Source: Cycas panzhihuaensis (Eukaryota; Cycadophyta). Taken from it: a DNA stretch of 64,000 nt. The position numbers and the translations under genes were made by a program. The DNA is taken from positions 88,853,741 to 88,917,740 of the forward strand of contig CM041465.1 in NCBI GenBank assembly GCA_023213395.1, written 5' to 3'. Under the pieces are notes generated by a model that was not told where the DNA came from, did not search any database, and was given only the letters and a program-made list of their open reading frames with translations. Of this stretch, positions 34,360 through 44,699 are shown piece by piece; the stretch's first letter is position 1, and each line of letters starts with the position of its first letter.

Positions 34360-34605
34360 TGTTGTGATCCTCCACCATATGAGGTTACTCTTCTTGTAAT
34401 TATCCCGCATGCATAAATCCAAGAGATGGGCGGCCTTAATAGCCCTATATATATGTATGTAATGTATGAGTGGAATCACCATTGAGTATTTATGATCTTA
34501 TGTTAAGGAATGTTCTTCGGAACTTTACCTCCTCCTTTATCTTCTTTCTATCATTTTCTCTTCCCTTTCTCTATCTTGAGTGGTTATAGAATTAGGTCTG
34601 TAACA
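34360..34605 (+). repeat. E7 3' LTR
   Basis: 246 bp direct copy of 32599-32843. A 19-bp near-copy of its last bases follows at 34606-34624. Confidence 0.9.
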
Positions 34606-34624
34606 ACGAATTAGGTCTATAACA

Positions 34625-34960
34625 ATGGGTCATCTATTCGGGAATTGGGCACTTATTCTTGATAGTAAACTTATTGAGGCCTCTATAATATACACACATA
34701 AGGTATGACCCATCTTTCTTCCGACTTAAGATAATTAGAGAAGCAAAAGGGTTAGAATTGGGAGTAATGTACCCTATTGCAAAAGTTCTTGGGTAATTGC
34801 TCAATCTCCCGTTTGAAGTGATATGCATGCCGATATGGTCGAATGTTTACTGGTGTGGCTCCCAATACTAAACTCATATTGTGCTCACATCCTCAGTTTA
34901 ACAATAACCCCTAAGGTGGGTCTTCAAAGACTTTAATGTATTGGTTGATGATAGTTTATG
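34625..34960 (-). pseudogene. E5 RT N-terminal part
   Basis: The frame 34634-34828 encodes NPFASLIILSRKKDGSYLMC, VYYRGLNKFTIKNKCPIPE, the fingers of gypsy RT (usually [23 protein letters not shown]). It follows the usual SPFASPV pattern. It is interrupted downstream by E7, so this protein can no longer be made. Confidence 0.88.
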
Positions 34961-35009
34961 CTTCCTTTGGAACATCCTCAATTGAAATTTTATAACACGT
35001 CATCAAATA

Positions 35010-35430
35010 TGAGGCTAGAATTTTCCTTAATAACTTCTCCATCCGATGCAATGTTACTAGTTGTGTAAGCGATGTGGGCAATGCTTACAACTTGTACTTG
35101 TGTCCCTTTCGAAGAAAACTTATAAAGTTTGTGTTGTAGTTGGTAACAATATTCCTAAGATTCTATAACTGTTGGATGCCAAGAACTATGTCGATGATTC
35201 CTATTGGCATAGTGAATATGCTTGTGTTGATGGAGTAAGCTACTATTTGTAAGCACATTCTATTGTAAAATCCTCCACACAGATACTCTTTTCGTAAACA
35301 ATTATGACTTAGAACTACTTGAGCAATTTTATTTGAAGACCAATCTTAGTTATTATAGGCCTATTAACGAAGTTGAGTGCTACTACTATCCACAAGAACT
35401 GATATCTTTGTGTTTATTTATCATCCCTTC
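35010..35430 (-). pseudogene. E5 protease
   Basis: The minus strand reads ISVLVDSSSTQL near 35370-35410, corresponding to ILVDSGSTHNFI with Gly changed to Ser, then FVNRPIITKIGLQIK after a shift and GIQQLxxLGNIVTNYNTNF-like sequence (about 35130-35190). Protease activity is certainly lost. Confidence 0.65.
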
Positions 35431-35439
35431 AAACCAAAG

Positions 35440-36440
35440 CACCTAAGGGGTGTTGACCTCTCATGTAATGACCTGCAATGATATATATACATTTTCAGCA
35501 TTAATCTCATTAAGGAACTCCTCGATTTCTACTTCATCATTGATTGGGAGCGACTCTTCTGCAGAATCATCTGTGTCAGGAAGATTTGTATCTTCATTAT
35601 TGATCATGAGAACCTTTTTGGCTGGAGACTTGTGGTCATAACTCTATTTCCCATTGCAATGAAGCACGCTCCTCGTTATTTGTTTGGCCTTGAATAGTTT
35701 CCTCTTGGTTGGTCCACTTTACTTTTCTTGTGAAAGTGTCAGCCCTCTTTTGTGCGTGAGCAGTACTAGTTGGTTTGGCTACTTTGACCTTCATAGATGA
35801 AAGATTCATTATTACGAATGTAACTCTACCTAATTTTCTAGAATTCAACTTCAATATTCCTTACTTGGCGATTGCTTCTCTTAAGGTTTGTACTCCCATT
35901 GTTTTCAGGCATAACTTAATAGTCCCTTTAAGCCCTGCAATCTATGATTCCAATAGTAATACAGGTCGACTTTAGTGGTGATCAAGCTCTATAGCCTCTG
36001 AAATTGTTTGATGTAGGCCTACACTGAACCAGTCTATTGTAATTACATAAGTTTGGCAAAATGGTCCATGTTCTAAGTGTCCTCATAGTGCTCTATCAAC
36101 AATGTCTTTAGGAAGTCCCAATTGTAATGTGTCGTTCCTTGGTAATGTTTATTCCATTAGTAGATCCATTTAAGCGCCTTCCCATATAAGTGTACAAATG
36201 CCACCATGACCTTGTCCTTCTCAATTCCATATTCATCTAAAAGTACATATCCATTTGGATTATCCAACTTCAAATGTCCTTTGATTTCTTTGGGTCTTCG
36301 AAGAGGAATTTGGAATCCCTAAGACCATGTTTGGGTCTACTTTGCCTAAATTCACCTTCCTTTTCATGATGAGAATCCTCCCATTTACTAGAGGATCCAT
36401 GGTCATCACTGTGGTTGTCTATTTTTCTGTCTAATCCCTA
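35440..36440 (-). pseudogene. E5 Gag
   Basis: From high to low coordinates: a Gag core with MVAFVHLYGKALKWIY and FLKTLLIEHYEDT (about 36080-36220), DHFAKLM, then a region with knuckle remnant HCNGK..YDHKSPAKKVLMINNED (about 35590-35660), and the acidic DDSAEESLPINDEVEIEEFL linker (about 35510-35570). The organisation matches E8 and E9 Gag. Several stops and frame changes are present. Confidence 0.75.
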
Positions 36441-36803
36441 TACGGCTTTATGTATAAAGCTAAATTTCTTTCTGTTTTCTTCGTTCTAAAGTCTTATCTC
36501 TACCCTCATTCCATTAAGTTAGATTACTACATCGTTCCGTATCTCTACCCTCATTTCATCGACTACTACATCATTTTGTATATTAACCATTTCATCGTCT
36601 TAAGCATCTATTCTTCGAGCCATGTCATCTACTGATGCTTACGACTAATTCACCATCTTGCTTGGTGCAAGTGTCATCCCAGATCTCAACTCCGTTATGT
36701 GGTTAAAATGTTTGGGTCCCTTTTACACTAAGATATCGCTGAAATTTGCTATTAGGCAATTGTTTGTGACACAATGCTAGCAGATCCTGACCTCCAACAT
36801 GAG

Positions 36804-36815
36804 GCTCTGATACCA
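36804..36815 (-). promoter_or_regulatory. E5 primer-binding site
   Basis: The minus strand reads TGGTATCAGAGC, an exact match to the initiator-tRNA-Met complement, four bases from the LTR end. Confidence 0.9.
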
Positions 36816-36819
36816 CTTA

Positions 36820-37312
36820 TGGGAATTCACACCTCAAACACAGATAATATCCACATGCAAGACTATCTTCCAGGCTTTTACATAGGTAAACAAGCACTAA
36901 AAACACATATTGAAGTGATAAAGCACAATATCCATGGCTTTATGATCCAAATAGACTAAATATTAATGTGAAGTAATACTAACACCAATAAGGTATGTAC
37001 AAAAGATACCAAACTTACAATAAGTAAAGTAGAGTCAATGGCTTCCTCTTCGAGGGTGAGGCGTCCTCCCAAAATGACTCCTTAAGGCTGAAAATATGGT
37101 ACATATAGAACCCGAAATTGCTGATAAAATCCTAGTCCTAAGGCTCTATACATAGGCACCCGGATCCATATTAGGGAAGTCGGCCAAAAGATAGGGTAAA
37201 GTAGGCCAAAATAAATAATTGAAGCCAACCAGTCTACTCAATGAAGATGGCCATAAAATAATGTCCAAGTCAATGAGTAACTTGACTAGGCATTTGGAGA
37301 AGGGACCCTACA
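36820..37312 (-). repeat. E5 5' LTR
   Basis: 493 bp. Contains CCTCTTCGAGGGTGAGGCGTCC (37045-37066), a member of the shared gypsy LTR motif, and a TATA-like CTCTATACATAGG (minus-strand promoter). Confidence 0.9.
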
Positions 37313-38786
37313 CACTTAACCAATTGGCCAAGATTAGATAGGATTTATGCTAGGCAAGCATACACCAACAAGCTTTTGGCATGTCAAAGCAACGGCTTTA
37401 TATGCCACTAAAATTCTGTTGTGGGTTAAAAAAGGACCTAATTGATGCATGAACTATGAGAAATAGGCAAGGAAAAGACTTAGTTAATTTATGGGACTTG
37501 GACTTCGTAAGTGGATGTACAAGATATAGGCGTAAGTACTAGTCATAAAGGTAGTGCAAAATTCTTGTTAGAGAAGATTTTGCTTTATAAAACCATCAAG
37601 AAGATTTTGCTTTATAAAACCTTCAATGAAAATGCACACTTCCAAGGATACCCCCTTAGCCTCATGCCCACATGCGAAGCACTTAAAGATCAACGACATG
37701 CCCAAGAATTTTGATTGGGGTCAATCAGAAATGCACATCCGCCAAAAAGATGGAGGTATCCATTTTGAGGTAAACCAACTTCTTTGGCAAAAATATGACC
37801 CCCTTAGAAAGTGTGCAACCTCTTCTTTATGAGGGTCATATAGCCATACCGCTAACCAATGAGGGTGTATAGCTAACTTCGAGATTAAGAGAAACAACCC
37901 TACATAAGGCTACACTAATGAGGCATTTAGGAGAATGCACTTTGGGCATATTTTTGGACTAATTTTTCTCCTAATATGATTGTTAAAATTGAAGCCTTTA
38001 GAGGGCAATTTTGGACAACGTTTATTGGGCATGTTTAAGGCTACATGATCTAGACATAAGGCTATGCTTATGTTGAATTATAGAGGGTTTGGGCAATACC
38101 GACAACGTTGGTCCACTCTTATGCCATCTTCTAGAAATAAGCGACATGAGAATTGTGCATGTGGTTACTTGAGTCTAGTACTAGATGAGTTTTATATCCC
38201 TTCCTACATTAAAATGATCATAGGACTTGTGTAATACTAACAAAGATGTGGCTAAAACCTATTTTCTAGTTGTAGATTTTGTCCACGTGTTTTCCACTTT
38301 GAAAGGACATTACTCGAATAGATGAGGGAGTCCGAATGGGGTTTGATGAGATGATCAACAAGCATTTTTTATGTGTGAGAAGTAGGTACATAGAAAATAC
38401 ACATTGAGAGGTATTCATGATGGGGAAATTGATTTGATATAGAGGACACACAAGACTAGGGATTATAATAAGGGATTGGTTGGACAATTAAAAATCTTAT
38501 TAGATAAAGATTTTATAGGAGATAGATACAAGATTAGTGCTAGACCCTGTTTGTGGGAAAGGAGTTATGATAGTGGTCCTAAGAAGGTTGTAAAAGACGA
38601 CTTCCTCAGAGATGAAACTAAGTGAGAATTGGGACCTAGACAATGGGATCAAGTGGGACTGAGATATCTCCGACAAAGAATTGGGAATTCAAGGATTTAC
38701 GTATTAAATCAACTATGGGATAATTTTAGACACGAGAAGGACCTTTTAAAGTAATGGAATGAGGAAATTCAAGAGGAACGATAAAA
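37313..38786. other. Intergenic, no recognisable gene
   Basis: Low-coding DNA between E5 and E8. A perfect-length 27-bp tandem duplication (GAAGATTTTGCTTTATAAAA start) sits at 37573-37626. No transposon or host domain was recognised. Confidence 0.45.
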
Positions 38787-39233
38787 CTACCAAAGCAAAT
38801 GGACGTGCAAAACAAGATTAGGAAATATGCCAAATGCCTTGTTGGATCTACTTGATTGCTTGGACTCTTTCTCAAGTTGCTTAGGTTCTTCATACCACTC
38901 TTTGGATTCTTCTATCTCCATTGGATCCTCTTTCGATTGCTCGTCAACAGGTTCATGTTGCTCTTGCATAATTTATTCATCATTTAAATCATTTTGTTCT
39001 ACTATGTCTTCTTTGATTGCAACTTCCTCATCTTACTCCCAATCCCCTACATCCTCATATTATACGTTCACTTGTGTTGGTTCTCCAATTAAATTTTCTA
39101 GATTGTCTTTTTGATGAAATCCCCTTAGTTTTTCAAGGAATTTTTTAACAAAATTTTCCAAATCCACAAAATCTTCTAAGGCAGTCTGCACGTTGTTAGC
39201 CATCTCAAATGGCTCAATCTGCATTGACTATTA
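38787..39233 (-). pseudogene. Acidic coding-like remnant, family unknown
   Basis: The minus strand reads EMANNVQTALEDFVDLENFV, KKFLEKLRGFHQKDNLENLI, then EDVGDWE, DEEVAIKEDIVEQNDLNDE and the open frame 38787-38969 (MQEQHEPVDEQSKEDPMEIE, EESKEWYEEPKQLEKESKQ). Three stops interrupt an otherwise single frame of about 150 codons, suggesting a real decayed gene with high Glu/Lys content and coiled-coil tendency. It might be part of a non-autonomous retroelement; I cannot name it. Confidence 0.35.
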
Positions 39234-39454
39234 GTCCCCTCAAATGTAACTTCAGATAGCAATTTCTCTTACAAATATTTATCAAAAATGCTCATGTGAT
39301 AGCTCATTTCAAACATCTTTGAACAAGGATTCCAATGGTTTAGACAGAATCGAATTATGACACATGTAGCAAAGCTTATGACAAGAAATATACACCTTAC
39401 TTATCAAATGTCAAAAACTTAAAAAGGGTTTAGGCCCTTAAGACTTAGCCACCT
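39234..39454. other. Flank of E8
   Basis: No feature. CACCT at 39450-39454 is the left half of the E8 target duplication. Confidence 0.5.
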
Positions 39455-40031
39455 TGTAGCAATCTCGCAAAATTTTACTAAGACATTTAATAGATATAGT
39501 GCAAAATAAACAAAACAACCACTAATACACTTGCAAAATATTCAATCAAGAGGATAATAATATAAATCTACTTGAATACTTCTTGTATATAAATATAAAA
39601 CAGTGTGAAACGAACATAAACTAAATAAATACAATGTTACCAAATGATCCTGCAAATACTGCTAATAACGAATCCTTCTTCGAGGCAAGGTTCCCTCCAT
39701 AAAGCTCCCTAGAAGGGCAAAATATATGGCAGTCCAAGGCTTCTCTGATGATGCCCAAATGAGGCCCCAAACCCTCCTTAAGTAGGCAACTAAAAGATAC
39801 TAATAGAAGTCGGCTAAAAAAAGGGTATAAACCTGCCCAAAACCAAGGTTGGAAGTCGGCCAAAACTTTCCCAAAAACTAGCAGGTTGAAAACTTCAAAT
39901 AGCCATATTTTTTGTTATAGATGTCGGAATTGACTTTCGTCTGAACCTTGGAATTCTGGTTCAGAGACCTTCAATTTGAATGGTTAAATGGTATAGTTTT
40001 GACTAGATTCCAAGGTGTTTGGAATGCTACA
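39455..40031 (-). repeat. E8 3' LTR
   Basis: 577 bp. Motif CCTTCTTCGAGGCAAGGTTCCC at 39674-39695 belongs to the shared gypsy LTR motif. AT-rich TTGTATATAAATATAAAA near its left end lies in the downstream (U5) part on the minus strand. Confidence 0.93.
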
Positions 40032-40044
40032 AGTCCCTCCCCTT
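40032..40044 (-). promoter_or_regulatory. E8 polypurine tract
   Basis: The minus strand reads AAGGGGAGGGACT before the LTR start TGTAGCATTCC. Confidence 0.85.
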
Positions 40045-40069
40045 CAAAACATGCTTTGCCCTCAAAGCA

Positions 40070-40420
40070 TAGGTAAATCTGGATGTTGTTGATGCCATTC
40101 ATTTGATTCCCACGCCGCTTCCTCTACGTTTAAGTTCTTCCATTTGACTAGATATTAATGGATATTCCTGGATCATAATTTCTTTGTATGAATCTAGAGG
40201 ATGCCTTCTAGATTGATAATGACCTTGCCTTCTTCATCTAGTTCTGGTAACTTTGTTTAAGGAGAAATGTTTGGTCCAAGTTTTTTCTTGAGGCATGAAA
40301 CATGGAAGACAATATCAATTCAACTTTACGACAATGCCAACCTCAGATGCGACCTCTCCTATTTTCTCCAAGATCTGGTATGGAACAAAAAATTTGGGTT
40401 GTAATTATTGCTTCCCTATG
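40070..40420 (-). pseudogene. E8 pol C-terminus with chromodomain remnant
   Basis: The minus strand shows ELDEEGKVIINLEGIL-like residues (about 40190-40250) followed by a YLVKW-like and GSGVGIKWHQQHPDLPML segment (about 40060-40140), where HQQHPDLPML also ends the chromodomain of E9. Such a C-terminus defines chromoviruses, in which it binds histone marks. The frame is disrupted. Confidence 0.65.
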
Positions 40421-41480
40421 CACCTTATAATAGATTGCTTATAAGGTTGGGGCCTCAAGAATACCCAATCTCCTTCAAAAAAGGATCTTTTTGACCTATG
40501 TAAGTCAGTTTGTTGTTTCATCCAATTTCTGGCTATGTTTAAATTATCCCTTAATATCTCAAGTGTCTTGTTCATCCGTTCGTTGTTCTTGAATTGATTG
40601 GACTCTTGAGATCTTTGCACATGTGAGTATTGATGGAGGTTTGAACCCATATAGTGCCTTGAACAAACTCATTCTTGCCGATGTGTGATGTGGTATTATA
40701 CCATCATTCTGCTAGGAGCCATTTGTGCCAAAGTTGTTGTTTGTCCGATGTGAAGTTTCGTAAATAACCTTCTAAGCATTTATGCACTACCTCTGTTTGG
40801 CCATCTATCTAGGGATGATATGATATACTCATCGATAATTTCGTGCCTCTGATTTGAATAAGTCTTGCCAAACATGGCTAGTGAATTTTGGGTCCCGATC
40901 ATTGATTATGATTTAGGGAACCCATGATCAATGCATTTCTTTCATGAAGACTTTTGCAATTTGGCTAGCCTTTGTTGTCGATTGAATCTCCCTAAATAAG
41001 CATATTTTGTTAATATGTCAAGAATGACAAAAATAGCATCCTTACCTTCTCACTTGGGTAGTCCCATAATGAAGTCCATTAAGATTTCCTCCCATTTCTA
41101 TTGTGGTACATGCAATGGTTGCGTAACTCGGGATTTTCACACTTTTGACCTTGTTCCTTTGGCAAGTATCACATTCGATCACAAACTTGTAGGCAACCGC
41201 TTGCATTTCTTTCCAGAAAAATGTGTCCCGTAATCTACAATAGGTCTTGTCAATCCCAATATGACCTGAAGTGGGAATGGAATGTGCTTCCTCGAGTATT
41301 TTTTTACTTTAGTGTTGATGCTATTGGTACAAAGATTTTCCCTTTTCATAAGATGAGGTCTCCCTATAGTTCATATTTCGTTTGTTGTCCTTTTTTAATT
41401 TGCTTGAGTGCTTCTAAAGCTGTCGAGTCTTTTTGATATTCTTGAGTGAGTTCCCCTATCTAGTCAGGGGTTGCTATAGA
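40405..41480 (-). pseudogene. E8 integrase
   Basis: The frame 40405-40650 covers the C-terminal part (MNKTLEILRDNLNIARNWMK, QQTDLHRSKRSFFEGDWVFL, LRPQPYKQSI). Upstream, minus-strand blocks include NGTIPHHTSARMSLFKALYG-like (about 40620-40700), [17 protein letters not shown] (about 40755-40810) and the MDFIMGLPKxEGKDAIFVIL-like block (about 41015-41090). Order matches gypsy integrase; stops are present. Confidence 0.85.
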
Positions 41481-41489
41481 AATGGCTTG

Positions 41490-42110
41490 AGGGCAAATTC
41501 TTCCTTCTTTTCATCTGATATTCAAGATAGAGCATCTACAATCATATTTTCTTTTCCCTTTTTGTATAAAATGGTAAAATCAAAGCTTTGGAGTTTCCTC
41601 ACCCATTTCTATCATTCATCTGATGAAGTCTTTTGATTAAGGAAATACTTTAGACTGTCATGGTCTGCTTTTGACCATGAAAGTGTTTCCCAACAAATAC
41701 CATCGCCATTAATAAATGGCATGCATGATTGCAAGCATTTCCTTATCATAAACTGCTTAAGTCATTCCCGCTTATTTAGCTTGCGCCTTTCATATGCTAA
41801 ATGTCGTTCATTTTGGAGGAGGACTACTCCTACCCCTGTTTCTGATGTGTCACATTCTAATATGAATGGTTGAGAGAAGTTTGGCATTGCAAGGACTAAG
41901 GTTGTGGTCATTATCGCCTTTAGCCTTTGGAAAGCATCCTCTACTAATGGATTCCACAAAAAAAACATCCTTTTTTGTTAGCTCAGTTAGAGGAGAAGTA
42001 ATATGTGCAGATCCTTTGATGAATCTACGGAGAAACCCTGTTGCTCCTAAAAAGGCTCTTACTCCCATTACATCTTTTGGTGTTAGGCAATCCATGATAG
42101 CCTAGACCTT
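41490..42110 (-). pseudogene. E8 RNase H and RT thumb
   Basis: The frame 41850-42095 gives DCLTPKDVMGVRAFLGATGF, LRRFIKGSAHITSPLTELTK (RT thumb), and 41762-41968 gives LAMPNFSQPFILECDTSETG with VGVVLLQNERHLAYERRKLN, the RNase H with its catalytic Asp (CDTSE). Further down QWQWYLLGNTFMVKSRPxQSKVF-like sequence lies near 41640-41710. One frameshift near KKDVFFVE. Confidence 0.88.
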
Positions 42111-42760
42111 TTTGGGGTCCATCTTGATGCCCTCTTGTGTTATGATATGGCCTAGGTACTCCAACTCGATCTTTCCAAAAGAGCATTTGTTCTTATTCAC
42201 AAAGAACTGATTGTCTTCCAAAATTTGTAATACAGCCTTGATATGGTGGAGATGTTCCTTCCATATGGAGTTGTAAATAAGGATGTCATCAAAGAAGACA
42301 AGTACAATTTTTTGTAAGAATGGCTTATGATTGAGTTCACGATACTCTGGAAAGTAGCTTGGGCATTTGTTAACCCAAACAGCATAGCTCGAAATTCAAA
42401 AAGACCTTCATGGGTATGAAAGGCGGTTTTGTACACATCGTCCTCTTTAATACGAATTTGAAAGAAACCTGAACAGAGGTCAATTATCAAGAAGTATTTT
42501 GTACCATGCATTTCATCTAATAAGTCATCAATATGTGGACTTGGGTAACGATTTTTACCATTATCTTATTTAGCCCTTAAACTATCTTTTTCCTATTTAA
42601 TATGACCAAGGATGCAAAGGGCTCATGCTTGCTAAGATATAACCCTATTGTAAAAGTACTTTGGTGATTTGCTCGATCACCCTTTGAGGTGGTAGGGGTG
42701 GCAATATGGCCGAACATTTACTAGAGATGAGCCCGGGATCAATTCAATAGGGTGTTGATA
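42110..42760 (-). pseudogene. E8 reverse transcriptase
   Basis: The frame 42197-42511 starts MHGTKYFLIIDLCSGFFQIR, IKEDDVYKTAFHTHEGLFEF, RAMLFGLTNAQATFQSIVNS, the gypsy RT palm. A frameshift near 42330 then gives KIVLVFFDDILIY with catalytic FFDD (about 42280-42310), and CSFGKIELEYLGHIITQEGI (about 42120-42190). The N-terminal fingers above 42520 are decayed. Stops confirm inactivity. Confidence 0.9.
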
Positions 42761-42929
42761 GCCTCTGTCTGTGTGCTAGTCCTTGAGGTGGGTCCTCAAA
42801 ATCCAACCGTATTCATCTATAATAGATTGGACTTCTGCTAGCACATCTTCTATCTACACCTCGTAGCATGTCATGACATAGGCAAGTGAATTCTTCTTTG
42901 GTATTTTCTCCATGCGATGGGATGACACC

Positions 42930-43290
42930 AATTGTTTTAGGGGTATAGGGGTTGCCCGTAATGTGTATCTACGGCCCTTTGTGCAAAGCTCATGAACCGT
43001 GTTCTATAATTAGTAATGATATTTCCCAAGGTCTGCAACCATTGAATTCCTAGAATGACATCGACTCTTCCTATTGGCATAGCGAACATGCATGTTGTTG
43101 TGGAGTATTCCCCAATTTGGAGGTTCACCTTAGGGCAATATCCTCCACAAGTCATAGTCTTCCCATCCGCTATGGATACCTAAATAACATTAAGTGCTTG
43201 GATTTGTAAACCCAATTTTTCTACTATAGTTTTATTGATAAAATTATGCATACTCCTGCTATCCACCGTAATTGCCACTGTGATCCTTTG
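42930..43290 (-). pseudogene. E8 protease
   Basis: The minus strand reads ITVAITVDSRSMHNFINKTI (about 43215-43280), then GGYCPKVNLQIGEYSTTTCM and VDVILGIQWLQTLGNI in the frame 42937-43155. The active site DSG is DSR. The rest is well aligned with E9 protease, where DSG is intact. Confidence 0.85.
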
Positions 43291-43442
43291 ATGATTCCCT
43301 AAAATCGTAGTGTTTGTGGGGTCGTAACATCTCTTGTAATCGCTTGCAAGGAAATTTGGACATTTTTGGTGCCTATGTTAAGGAGTTTTTGAATTTTGGC
43401 CTCATTCGGCTCTTCTAGTGATGGTCCTTCATCGCCTTCCGC

Positions 43443-43873
43443 TTATGGCATGTCGCCCTCTCCGTTATTGATCATGAATACTTTTTTTGAAGGGCATTGA
43501 TGGTCCTTATTCCATTTTGCTCCACATTTATAGTAGGCCCCTTGTTTTTGGTGTTCCTGTCTTGGTAGCTTGCTTGGGTCAATATTTCCCCTGTCCACTA
43601 GTGGGGCATCCACTTTTGTACCCAATTTATTCCAATTTGGTTGAAAATTGGAGTTTTGTTAGGTGGCAGATTCATTTCTTCAGAAGTAGCTTGTTTGACC
43701 TTCCTTGAATTTTGCTTCTACGTTCCTTGCTTATCATATTACTTCATTCAATGTAATAGCTATTAATGTTTTCAAGCGGTATTTAATATTTGCCCTAAGT
43801 CCCATAATATATGTTTGGATAAGGTGGCTTTAGCATTTTATGGTCAACCAAGCTTTGTAGTCTAGAATTGTTC
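43443..43873 (-). pseudogene. E8 Gag, C-terminal half
   Basis: It reads (from 43868 down) AWLTIK..., LIQTYIMGLRANIKYRLKTL, ITLNEVI and the zinc knuckle YYKCGAKWNKDHQC (about 43510-43555) in the frame 43443-43625. The CX2CX4HX4C pattern is altered (first Cys Tyr). The helix block LIQTYIMGLR continues the half of Gag located beyond E9 at 49363-49962. Confidence 0.8.
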
Positions 43874-44327
43874 GGCGAACAATTTCCTCTCACACTACCG
43901 GTTCCCAAATTGTCAATGAAAAGTCCATTGAAACGTCACAAATGGTAGCAAAAGTACAAAAGATAGTAAATACAGAGTCAAAATGGACAAGGAATGCAAT
44001 GCAAGGCTAGCCAAGATCACTTGAATATGCTCGATTCACCCTATATCGTGCTTGAGATGGCCAACCCTCTTCGAGACGAGGTTACCTCCAAAACTACAGC
44101 CCAATGGCTGAGCTAACTGCAGCCCTAAAAGTTGAGTTTATGCTAAGAGAACAAAACCACTTGATGATTTGGAATAGGGACTCCAACCCCTATATATAGA
44201 AACATTTAATCTTCTAAAGGAAGTCGGCTTAGAAAGGAGATAGTTCATTAAGATTGAACCTAGCATGAAGTCAACCAGAAGATAGGCTATGATTGGTCAA
44301 AGTAGGAGAGAAATTGGGAATGTAACA
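43874..44327 (-). repeat. E9 3' LTR
   Basis: About 454 bp. Contains CCCTCTTCGAGACGAGGTTACC (44065-44086) of the shared motif. TATATATAG near 44196-44204 is the likely TATA region on the minus strand. Its left terminal bases (GGCGAACA) diverge from the other copy (TGAAGTGAAT). Confidence 0.93.
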
Positions 44328-44340
44328 AGTCCCTCCCCTC
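44328..44340 (-). promoter_or_regulatory. E9 polypurine tract
   Basis: The minus strand reads GAGGGGAGGGACT directly before TGTTACATTCCC. Confidence 0.9.
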
Positions 44341-44359
44341 TAAAATATGCTTTGACCTC

Positions 44360-44690
44360 AAAGCATGGGTAGATTTGGATGTTGTTGCATCCATTCTTCT
44401 GATTCCCATGTAGCATCGTCTAAATCTAAAGTCTTTCACTTAATGGGGTATTCTTTGACCTTCATGGATCGTAATTCTTTTCTTCTTATTTGTAAAATCC
44501 CTTCTGATTCAATGATAATCTTTCCTTCTTCATCTAACTCAAGGATTATTATTTGAGGGGTTACCTTTTCCCCTACCTTCTTTTTAAGGCAAGATATGTG
44601 AAAAACATTGTGGATCTTGCTTCCTGGTGGTAATGCTAGTTGGTAAGCTACTTCCCCCATTTTCCCAAAGAATTTGATAAGGTCTGAAGA
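44360..44690 (-). pseudogene. E9 chromodomain
   Basis: The frame 44436-44660 reads [67 protein letters not shown]. After a single stop, KTLDLDDATWESEEW and MQQHPNLPML follow (about 44355-44435). The KEYxIKWKxxxxDDATWE pattern is a chromodomain and places E9 among chromoviruses. The C-terminus lies about 20 bases before the purine tract. Chromodomains guide integration by binding modified histone H3. Confidence 0.85.
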
Positions 44691-44699
44691 ATCGTAGTT

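Larger units (their letters stand above)
32599..34624 (+). mobile_element. E7: small gag-only LTR element (TR-GAG-like) inside E5
   Basis: Direct LTRs at 32599-32843 and 34360-34605 start TGTTATGATCCTC / TGTTGTGATCCTC and end GTAACA. The strong purine tract AGGGGGGAGGGCA (34347-34359) precedes the second LTR. The 1.5-kb interior encodes only a gypsy-type Gag core on the plus strand. It interrupts the RT of E5, which resumes at 34625. The 3' LTR end is duplicated (GAATTAGGTCTGTAACA then GAATTAGGTCTATAACA), so the right border is 34605 or 34624. Both junctions have ATG at the edge, perhaps a remnant of the target duplication. TR-GAG elements are a known class of non-autonomous plant gypsy derivatives. 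Confidence 0.88.
24534..37312 (-). mobile_element. E5: Ty3-gypsy chromovirus-like element carrying two nested insertions
   Basis: LTRs at 24534-25016 and 36820-37312 both run, on the plus strand, from TGGGAATTCACACCTCAAACAC to a CTACA end. The primer site is at 36804-36815 and the purine tract GGAGGGACT at 25017-25027. Removing E6 (27263-32395) and E7 (32599-34624) leaves about 5.6 kb with gag, protease, RT, RNase H, integrase and a chromodomain-like tail in minus-strand order. The outer 5-mers TTCAA and CACTT do not match, so the target duplication is lost or one edge is rearranged. The element was already old when hit, or has decayed together with its inserts; all frames are broken. Confidence 0.93.

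Noticed and set aside
43869-43873. LTR start of E9 at TGTTC
   Set aside because: TGTTC also occurs right after the other LTR and restores the E8 gag sequence, so it is the target duplication rather than the LTR.
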